Assembly: GCA_905215205.1 (NCBI GenBank)
Contig: CAJMPK010000090.1
Location: forward strand, 1-6,195
Direction: 5' to 3'
DNA from: an uncultured bacterium
GTDB taxonomy: Bacteria; Actinomycetota; Coriobacteriia; Coriobacteriales; Coriobacteriaceae
Length of the DNA: 6,195 nt
Part shown: positions 1 through 4,704 of the stretch, piece by piece
Position numbering within the stretch: the first letter of the stretch is position 1
How the letters are laid out: every line of letters starts with the position of its first letter
The notes under the pieces: generated by a model
Database searches by the model: none
What the model was told of the DNA's origin: nothing
The model's input: only the letters and a program-made list of their open reading frames with translations
Translations under genes and position numbers: made by a program

Positions 1-132
1 CCACGGAGGGCCGGGCGCGGCCTGTGAGATTTATCGCGAGTTCCGCACGAGCCGAAGAGCACTTAATGTGCTCTTCGTGCGAGCAGGACTGTAGAGCAGG
101 AAATCTCACAGGCCGCGCCCGGCCCTCCGTGG
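1..132. repeat. Long inverted repeat (32-bp perfect arms) enclosing a nested hairpin
   Basis: Bases 1-32 are the exact reverse complement of bases 101-132, giving two 32-bp GC-rich arms separated by 68 bases. Inside that loop a second dyad forms: 44-50 plus 56-62 pairs with 68-81 (14 bp, a 5-base bulge at 51-55, loop 63-67). The whole segment could fold as a cruciform or a two-tier RNA hairpin. There is no T-run after the right arm, so it is not an ordinary intrinsic terminator in the + direction. No transposase or coding sequence is visible in it. The left arm starts at base 1, so it may extend further outside the window. It could be a MITE-like or other intergenic repeat, the structured end of an upstream gene, or an assembly end. 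The dyad itself is certain; its nature is not. Confidence 0.85.
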
Positions 133-183
133 GCGAGCAAACGCATGGGAACGACATCCGTCCAATAATTCGTGCGAAACACA

Positions 184-212
184 ATGAAAAACAGTTTGAT
201 GTGAGTTAATAT
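184..212 (+). promoter_or_regulatory. Candidate ptsH promoter region (AT-rich, TAATAT -10-like)
   Basis: The leader upstream of ptsH is markedly AT-rich compared with the genes. It contains TAATAT at 207-212, a 4/6 match to the sigma-70 type -10 box. No good -35 hexamer lies 16-18 bases upstream (184-189 reads ATGAAA). TTGATG at 196-201 is too close to pair with it. The site is plausible because ptsH needs a promoter here and no gene is visible directly upstream, but the exact boxes are a guess. Confidence 0.3.
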
Positions 213-232
213 AAACAACGTCGTGAATATGG

Positions 233-256
233 CTCCTGTCGCATGGCTGACAGGGG
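233..256 (+). promoter_or_regulatory. Hairpin in the ptsH 5' leader
   Basis: Bases 233-240 pair with 249-256 (CTCCTGTC with GACAGGGG, including one T-G pair) around an 8-base loop. The hairpin ends 12 bases before the purine-rich ribosome binding site of ptsH (AAGGAG, 269-274, six bases from the ATG at 281). It lies within any transcript starting near 215-220. It has no T-run and does not cover the ribosome binding site, so it may stabilise the 5' end of an abundant mRNA or bind a regulator. A function is not shown. Confidence 0.45.
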
Positions 257-280
257 TTAAACACAAAAAAGGAGTCAATT

Positions 281-544
281 ATGGTTTCTGAGAAGGCTAC
301 CCTCGTTAATCCTCAGGGTCTTCACATGCGTCCGGCTGGCCTCTTCGCCTCCACCATGGGCAAGTACGCCTGCGACGTGACGGTCGTCACCCCCGAGAAG
401 GAGGTCAACGGCAAGTCCCCGATGGCCCTCATGGCTGCTGGTATCCCTTGCGGCACCGAGGTCGAGGTCAAGTGCGACGGCGCTGACGAGGCCGAGGCTC
501 TGGCTGCTGCCATCGAGCTCATCAAGAGCGGTCTTGGCGAGTAG
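281..544 (+). CDS. ptsH: Phosphocarrier protein HPr of the PEP:sugar phosphotransferase system
   Basis: This 87-residue cytoplasmic protein carries phosphate from enzyme I to the sugar-specific EIIA domains of the PTS. Its length is normal for HPr. The active-site segment GLHMRPA places the phosphorylated histidine at residue 15, followed by the conserved Arg17 and Pro18. The second landmark, NGKSPMALMAAGI, places a serine at residue 46, the position phosphorylated by HPr kinase in Firmicutes to drive catabolite repression. Whether this organism has such a kinase cannot be seen here. The start is ATG with AAGGAG six bases upstream. The downstream neighbour is ptsI, the donor of the phosphate, but a terminator-like hairpin lies between the two genes. 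HPr may therefore be made in excess of enzyme I. There is no sign of truncation. The identification is very secure. Confidence 0.98.
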   Translation: MVSEKATLVNPQGLHMRPAGLFASTMGKYACDVTVVTPEKEVNGKSPMALMAAGIPCGTEVEVKCDGADEAEALAAAIELIKSGLGE

Positions 545-586
545 AACTCAAACGGGTCGCATGTTGAACAACTAAGTTCATATTTG

Positions 587-627
587 GGGGCGCAGTGACC
601 TGTTTTAAGGTAACTGCGCTCTTTTGT
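587..627 (+). terminator. Intrinsic terminator between ptsH and ptsI
   Basis: Bases 590-600 (GCGCAGTGACC) pair with 609-619 (GGTAACTGCGC), with a single G/A mismatch and an 8-base loop. The stem is extended by weaker pairs from 587-589 and followed by TCTTTTGT. The stem plus T-rich tail fits a Rho-independent terminator 43 bases after the ptsH stop. Because ptsI follows on the same strand, it may be only partly efficient and set the HPr to enzyme I ratio. Confidence 0.75.
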
Positions 628-652
628 CATGGATATGGCAAAACGCTTTATC
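624..652 (+). promoter_or_regulatory. Candidate ptsI promoter overlapping the terminator tail, with a dyad between the boxes
   Basis: TTGTCA at 624-629 matches the -35 consensus at 5 of 6 bases. Seventeen bases later is TTTATC at 647-652, a poor -10 box (3/6). Between and over the boxes lies AAAACGCTTT (640-649), which resembles the centre of catabolite-response (LacI/CcpA type) operators. The outer TG and CA bases of such operators are not matched. A promoter here would let ptsI be transcribed despite the terminator just upstream. The -35 box is persuasive, the -10 box and operator are weak. Confidence 0.3.
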
Positions 653-671
653 ACATGACACGGAGAGAGGA

Positions 672-2381
672 ATGGGAATGTATCAGGGAGTCAACGCTTC
701 CGAGGGCATCGGTATCGGCACCGTCATGGTCGCCGTCGATCCCGACTTGACGTTTGAGCCGCACGAGGTTGCTGATTCGGCAGCAGAGAAGGAGCGTTAT
801 CAGTCCGCTCTTTCGGTCTTCTGCGAGAAGACCCAGGCTCAGGCCGACCACATGAAGGAAACGGTGGGCGAGGCCGAGGCCGAGATCATGAGCGGACACA
901 TTGTCCTGGCTCAGGACCCGGGCATGACCGACGCCATCAACGCCGCCATTGACGGCGGCACCTGCGCCGAGCAGGCGCTCATGGACACCTCGACCATGTT
1001 CGAGAACATGTTCCTGTCCATGGATGACGAGATGTTCCGTCTGCGCGCGGCCGACATCGCCGACATCCGCACCGGTATTCTGGCCGAGCTTTTGGGTAAG
1101 GAGGTTGTCGACCTCTCCGTCCTGCCCGAGAACACCGTCGTTGTCGTACACGACCTTACGCCGTCCATGACCGCCACGATCGATAAGGCCCACGTTGCCG
1201 GTATCGTTACCGAGACCGGTGGCCGCACGTCGCACTCCGCGATCATCGCGCGCGCCCTCGAGATTCCGGCTGTCCTTTCGGTTTCCAACAGCTGCACCGC
1301 GCTGCGCAACGGCATGACCGTTGTCGTCGACGGTGGCAAGGGCATCGTCGAGGCCGATCCCGACGAGGAGACGCTCGCGGCCTACACTGCCAAGGCCGAG
1401 GCCTTCGCTGCCGAGAAGGCAGCCCTCGAGGCCTTCCGTGGCAAGCCGTCCGTGACTGCCGATGGCATCAAGAAGATCATCGCCTGCAACATCGGTAACC
1501 CCGATGACGTGCCCAACGCTCTCGATCACGATGCCGAGGCTATCGGTCTGTTCCGCTCCGAGTTCCTGTTCATGGACTCCGCTGAGCTTCCTTCCGAGGA
1601 GGAGCAGTTCAACGCCTACCGCAAGGTCGCCAGTGCGCTCAAGGGCGCTCCGGTCATCATCCGTACGCTCGATGTTGGTGGCGACAAGGAGATCCCGTAC
1701 CTGCACATGGTCAAGGAAGATAACCCCTTCATGGGCTTCCGCGCTGTGCGTTACTGCTTGGCCAATCCCGACCAGTACAAGGTTCAGCTTCGCGCCCTGC
1801 TGCGCGCCAGCGCCTTCGGCGATGTCAAGATTATGATCCCGCTCGTCACCTGCGTCGAGGAGGTTTTGGCTGTCAAGGAACTCGTCGAGCAGTGCAAGGC
1901 CGAGCTGACTGAAGAGGGTCGCAAGTTCAACGAGAACATCGAGGTCGGCATTATGGTTGAGACGCCCGCCGCCTCGCTGCTCGCTGACCGCCTGGCCGAG
2001 GTCGCCGACTTCTTCTCCATCGGCACCAACGACCTGATCGGCTACACCATGTGCGCCGACCGTGGCAACGACACCATCTCCAACCTGTACCAGGTGTACT
2101 ATCCCGCCGTGCTCCGCTCGCTCAAGAACATCATCGAGAGCGGCGTGAAGGCCGGCATCATGGTCGGTATGTGCGGCGAGGCCGCTGCCGATCCGCTGCT
2201 TGAGCCGCTGCTGATCAGCTGGGGCCTGGAGGAGTTCTCGATGAGCGCTCCGTCGATCCTGCGCGCCCGCAAGACCATCAGCCAGTGGACCAAGGCCGAG
2301 TGTGACGAGCTTGCCGAGAAGGCGCTCGCCTGCAACACCGCCGCCGAGGTCAAGGCGCTGCTCGAGTCCGCAGCTCGCTAA
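672..2381 (+). CDS. ptsI: PTS enzyme I, phosphoenolpyruvate-protein phosphotransferase
   Basis: This cytoplasmic enzyme autophosphorylates from PEP and phosphorylates HPr, the first step of all PTS sugar uptake. With the start at ATG 672 it is 569 residues, normal for the family. The N-terminal HPr-binding/phosphohistidine half contains GGRTSHSAIIARALEIPAV with the active-site His at 188. The C-terminal PEP-binding barrel shows GLFRSEFLFMD (Arg295), RTLDVGGDK (Arg331), VETPAAS (Glu430), GTND (Asp454) and GMCGE (Cys501). Each lies one residue before its E. coli counterpart. All catalytic residues are present, so the enzyme should be active. ATG 678 is an equally possible start: GGAG (662-665) suits 672 and AGGA (668-671) suits 678, and 678 fits the usual N-terminus slightly better. 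A TTG at 624 would overlap the terminator tail and is unlikely. Codons are strongly biased (1 TTT among 18 Phe codons), suggesting high expression. An alternative symbol for this family is ptsP. Confidence 0.97.
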   Translation: MGMYQGVNASEGIGIGTVMVAVDPDLTFEPHEVADSAAEKERYQSALSVFCEKTQAQADHMKETVGEAEAEIMSGHIVLAQDPGMTDAINAAIDGGTCAEQALMDTSTMFENMFLSMDDEMFRLRAADIADIRTGILAELLGKEVVDLSVLPENTVVVVHDLTPSMTATIDKAHVAGIVTETGGRTSHSAIIARALEIPAVLSVSNSCTALRNGMTVVVDGGKGIVEADPDEETLAAYTAKAEAFAAEKAALEAFRGKPSVTADGIKKIIACNIGNPDDVPNALDHDAEAIGLFRSEFLFMDSAELPSEEEQFNAYRKVASALKGAPVIIRTLDVGGDKEIPYLHMVKEDNPFMGFRAVRYCLANPDQYKVQLRALLRASAFGDVKIMIPLVTCVEEVLAVKELVEQCKAELTEEGRKFNENIEVGIMVETPAASLLADRLAEVADFFSIGTNDLIGYTMCADRGNDTISNLYQVYYPAVLRSLKNIIESGVKAGIMVGMCGEAAADPLLEPLLISWGLEEFSMSAPSILRARKTISQWTKAECDELAEKALACNTAAEVKALLESAAR

Positions 2382-2390
2382 TTTGGTATC

Positions 2391-2433
2391 AGAGGTAACC
2401 GCGTGGTTGGAATGGGCCGGCCACGCGGCCCTC
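2391..2433 (+). other. Intergenic hairpin between ptsI and the first PfkB kinase gene, without a T-run
   Basis: CCGCGTGG at 2399-2406 pairs perfectly with CCACGCGG at 2421-2428. Four more pairs (two G-T) close a 6-base loop at 2411-2416. An outer GAGG/CCTC clamp (2392-2395 with 2430-2433) lengthens the stem. The sequence after it, ACATATACAG, has no T-run, so read-through into the kinase gene is expected. It may act as an mRNA processing or stability element, or as a Rho-type or attenuation site. The fold is well supported; the role is inferred. Confidence 0.55.
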
Positions 2434-2455
2434 ACATATACAGGGGGTACTGTAA

Positions 2456-3388
2456 ATGTTCTACACGCTAACCGCTAACCCGGCTGTCGACATGACGGTT
2501 TCGAGCTCTCCGCTCGAGCCCGACGAGAACGTCCGCACCGGCTCGGCCAGCTACACGGCTAACGGCAAGGGCCTCGACGTGTCCTTCGCCTTTAAGAAGA
2601 TGGGTGTCGACACCGTCGCACTCGGCTTCTTCGCTGGCTTCACGGGCAAGTTCATCGTCGAGGAGGTCATGAACCTGGGTTGCCTGTGCCGCCCGGTCTG
2701 GACCGACGGCATCACCCGTATCAACACCTACGTCAACGATGGCCAGCACGAGTACGGCATCCTTAACCCCGGTGCTCCTATTACGCCGCAGCACCAGGAG
2801 GAGCTCTACAACATCCTGGACACCGCGGGCGACCTTGAGTGCCTGATCGTCTCCGGTTCCGTGCCTCCCAAAGCTACGCCCGACTTCCTGGCTAAGGTCA
2901 TGGAGCACGCTCAGGCCCGTGGCGCCGACGTCGTCCTGGACCTGTCCTCCGACAAGCTCAAGGAGCTCGCTCACAAGAAGCCGCTGCTCATCAAGCCGAA
3001 CCATCACGAGATGAAGGCCATCTTCGGCGTGCCGGTCGACACCGACGACGAGGTCCGCGTTGCCATGAAGTTGGCTCACGACGCTGGCGTTCAGAACGTG
3101 CTGCTCACCCGCGGTAGCCGCGGCGACGCTTACTTCTCCAATGGCGAGGACATCTGGTACGCCAAGCGTGAGTTCAACATCAAGCTGGTCTCTTCCGTCT
3201 GCGCCGGCGACTGCACCCTCGCTGCGTTCCTGCACAAGTGGTACAGGGATCGCGACAACGTCGAGGAGGCCATGAAGCTCGCTATGGCCACCGGCGCCAA
3301 CGTTGCCGAGTCCGTCGGCATCGGCGACTTCGGTCACGTCGATGAGTACAGCAAGCGCGTCGCTGTCCGCAAGCTCGATCGTCAGTAA
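2456..3388 (+). CDS. PfkB-family sugar-phosphate kinase, 1-phosphofructokinase/tagatose-6-phosphate kinase type (copy 1)
   Basis: This is a 310-residue cytoplasmic kinase of the ribokinase/PfkB superfamily, FruK/LacC branch, which phosphorylates sugar phosphates with ATP. Seen in order: TLTANPAVD with substrate-binding Asp12, the glycine-rich NGKGLDVS segment (36-43), VWTDGITR, SGSVPP, KPNHHE (Asn182 and Glu185, the metal-linked NxxE motif), VLLTRGSRG, and CAGD with the catalytic base Asp252. The start ATG has AGGGGG eight bases upstream. It lies 74 bases after ptsI with a hairpin but no clear terminator between, so it probably shares the ptsI transcript. That favours a role on PTS products such as fructose 1-phosphate. 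Two oddities: residue 41 is Asp where the family has Asn, and Cys249 and Cys253 flank the catalytic loop. Codon bias matches ptsI (1 TTT of 13 Phe codons). The family is certain. The substrate could also be tagatose 6-phosphate or fructose 6-phosphate. Confidence 0.92.
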   Translation: MFYTLTANPAVDMTVSSSPLEPDENVRTGSASYTANGKGLDVSFAFKKMGVDTVALGFFAGFTGKFIVEEVMNLGCLCRPVWTDGITRINTYVNDGQHEYGILNPGAPITPQHQEELYNILDTAGDLECLIVSGSVPPKATPDFLAKVMEHAQARGADVVLDLSSDKLKELAHKKPLLIKPNHHEMKAIFGVPVDTDDEVRVAMKLAHDAGVQNVLLTRGSRGDAYFSNGEDIWYAKREFNIKLVSSVCAGDCTLAAFLHKWYRDRDNVEEAMKLAMATGANVAESVGIGDFGHVDEYSKRVAVRKLDRQ

Positions 3389-3416
3389 TCGAACCGCGAC
3401 ATATTCGTGCGCATGT

Positions 3417-3450
3417 GGCGCCCCGGTTTCGGCTGGGGCGCCTTTTTGTT
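3417..3450 (+). terminator. Strong intrinsic terminator after kinase copy 1
   Basis: GGCGCCCC (3417-3424) pairs perfectly with GGGGCGCC (3435-3442). Two inner pairs around a 6-base loop extend the stem, and TTTTTGTT (3443-3450) follows directly. It lies 28 bases after the stop of the first kinase and should end the ptsI-kinase transcript, separating it from the second kinase. Confidence 0.93.
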
Positions 3451-3507
3451 CCGCCACGGGGGAGAGGTGTCCCGCCGTACTTCATCGCTTCCACACCGTT
3501 CACCGAG

Positions 3508-3542
3508 TTGTCCTAGCCTTTTACCGTTGGGTGGAATATACT
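3508..3542 (+). promoter_or_regulatory. Candidate promoter of kinase copy 2
   Basis: TATACT at 3537-3542 is a 5/6 match to the -10 consensus, 34 bases before the second kinase start and inside the only non-coding gap after the preceding terminator. The clearest -35-like hexamer, TTGTCC at 3508-3513, is 23 bases away, longer than the usual 16-18. Nothing better sits at the standard distance (TAGCCT). The -10 box is credible; the -35 assignment is not secure. Confidence 0.4.
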
Positions 3543-3576
3543 TTCATCAACACGTTACTTCGTGAAAGGAACATTC

Positions 3577-4509
3577 ATGATTTACACGCTCACTGCAAAT
3601 CCCGCCATTGACTACAACATCGCCTGCGACGGCCTTGCTGCCAACACCGTCACGCGTACCCGTAACGCCGTCTACACGCCCAACGGCAAGGGTCTCAACG
3701 TCTCGTTCACCCTCGATCACTACGGTGTCGACACCACGATCCTGGGCTTTTTCGCCGGCTTCTCGGGCGAGTTTATCGTTAAGGGCGCCGAGGCCCTGGG
3801 CGTGCCCGTCAAGCCCGTGTGGACCGACGGCATCACGCGCGTCAACGTCTTCCTCAACGCCGGCCCCGATACCGAGTACAACATGGTAAACGCAGGCGCC
3901 GCCATCAATGCTGCCAACGAGCAGGAGATGTTTGACCTCTTCGATTCGCTCGACGACATGACCTGCCTGGTCATTAGCGGCTCGCTGCCCCCCAACACCT
4001 CCGAGGGCTTCCTGGCCGAGGTACTTCGCCGTGTTAAGGCAAAGGGTGCCGAGTTTGTGCTCGATATCTCGAGCCATCAGCTGGCCGACCTCATTGCCAT
4101 GGAGCCGTTGCTCATTAAGCCCAACGACGACGAGCTGCTCGACATCTTTGGCATTAAGGTGAGCGGTGGCGACGACGAGTCCGTTAAGGGCGCGATGGCC
4201 GAGCTGCACGCCAAGGGCGCCAAGAACGTGCTGCTGACCCTCGGTGGCGCCGGTGCGTACTTCTCCAACGGCGAGCATATCTGGTTTGCCAACCGCACCT
4301 TCGACGTCAAGCTGCTGTCGACCGTCTGCGCCGGCGATTCCTCGCTGGCCGCCTTCCTGTCCGTGTGGCACGACGCCCCCGAGCGAGTCGAGGATGCCTT
4401 GCGTCTTTCGATGGCCACCGGCGCCAACGTGGTCGAGTGCCCCGGTCTGGGCGATTTTGCCAAGGTGGACGAATATAAGAAGCACATCGAGGTTCGCCAG
4501 GTCTGCTAA
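3577..4509 (+). CDS. PfkB-family sugar-phosphate kinase, 1-phosphofructokinase/tagatose-6-phosphate kinase type (copy 2)
   Basis: This 310-residue kinase is a tandem paralogue of the upstream gene, roughly half identical to it by eye and aligned almost end to end with few gaps. It has TLTANPAID (Asp12), NGKGLNVS with the family-typical Asn41, VWTDGITR, SGSLPP, KPNDDE (Asn183, Glu186), VLLTLGGAG and CAGDSS with catalytic Asp254. All core residues are present, so it should be active, as 1-phosphofructokinase, tagatose-6-phosphate kinase or a related enzyme. ATG 3577 is chosen because AAAGGA (3565-3570) lies six bases upstream. The in-frame GTG at 3562 sits immediately before that site and is unlikely to be used. 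Terminators on both sides and a TATACT box indicate a separate single-gene transcript. Codon bias is weaker than in copy 1 (7 TTT of 16 Phe codons), which suggests lower or conditional expression. Confidence 0.92.
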   Translation: MIYTLTANPAIDYNIACDGLAANTVTRTRNAVYTPNGKGLNVSFTLDHYGVDTTILGFFAGFSGEFIVKGAEALGVPVKPVWTDGITRVNVFLNAGPDTEYNMVNAGAAINAANEQEMFDLFDSLDDMTCLVISGSLPPNTSEGFLAEVLRRVKAKGAEFVLDISSHQLADLIAMEPLLIKPNDDELLDIFGIKVSGGDDESVKGAMAELHAKGAKNVLLTLGGAGAYFSNGEHIWFANRTFDVKLLSTVCAGDSSLAAFLSVWHDAPERVEDALRLSMATGANVVECPGLGDFAKVDEYKKHIEVRQVC

Positions 4510-4531
4510 CCGCATCGAAAAATCGTTGCCG

Positions 4532-4567
4532 AACACCCGCTTTGGATCTCCGAGGCGGGTGTTTTTT
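4532..4567 (+). terminator. Intrinsic terminator after kinase copy 2
   Basis: AACACCCGC (4532-4540) pairs perfectly with GCGGGTGTT (4555-4563) around a 14-base loop. A run of six T residues (4562-4567) overlaps the end of the stem. It begins 23 bases after the stop codon and should end the kinase transcript before cca. Confidence 0.92.
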
Positions 4568-4647
4568 GCTCGCTGAACGTATGTGGCGTCTGCTGTCTCG
4601 TTTTATCTAATCGACGACGCGATTGCGTGTGCGCGCTTTCTCGTTTC

Positions 4648-4677
4648 TTGTTAGACTTCTTGAGAACCATCGATTAA
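4648..4677 (+). promoter_or_regulatory. Candidate cca promoter region
   Basis: The gap between the upstream terminator and cca must hold a promoter if cca is not read through. TTGTTA (4648-4653) is followed after 18 bases by GATTAA (4672-4677), a poor pair. An overlapping alternative is TAGACT (4652-4657) as the -10 box, with no good -35 at normal spacing. The region is a reasonable place for a promoter, but no box is convincing. Confidence 0.2.
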
Positions 4678-4704
4678 CGCTCACAAGTGCAGGAGGCCAT
4701 AGGC

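Noticed and set aside
1..132. Edge palindrome as an intrinsic terminator or a tRNA-like gene
   Set aside because: There is no T-run after the outer arm, the stem is much longer than usual, and no cloverleaf or T-loop pattern can be drawn.
24..278. Short open frames on both strands across the edge palindrome and ptsH leader (24-209 + and 63-278 -)
   Set aside because: They run through the inverted repeat and the AT-rich promoter region, have no convincing ribosome binding site, and encode nothing recognisable.
651..2435. 594-residue open frame on the minus strand opposite ptsI
   Set aside because: It is the mirror of a strongly GC3-biased real gene, its translation is low-complexity and unlike any family I know, and the + strand enzyme I motifs are complete.
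2468..3457. 329-residue minus-strand open frame opposite kinase copy 1
   Set aside because: Shadow of the biased codon pattern of the kinase gene; no recognisable motifs and it runs through the terminator.
3303..3611. 102-residue + strand open frame spanning the end of kinase copy 1, its terminator and the promoter of copy 2
   Set aside because: It overlaps two well-supported genes in another frame and crosses a strong terminator; no motif or ribosome binding site supports it.
3547..4536. 329-residue minus-strand open frame opposite kinase copy 2
   Set aside because: Same shadow effect. Its similarity to the frame opposite copy 1 only reflects the paralogy of the + strand genes.
4609..4624. 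AATCG-N6-CGATT dyad upstream of cca
   Set aside because: Only five bases per arm; such short dyads are expected by chance in this length of sequence.
196..4657. Repeated TTG-hexamer to -10-like box spacing of 23 bases upstream of ptsH (196-201/225-230), kinase 2 (3508-3513/3537-3542) and cca (4623-4628/4652-4657)
   Set aside because: The coincidence is curious, but the hexamers are weak and 23 is outside normal sigma-70 spacing. With such loose patterns it can arise by chance.
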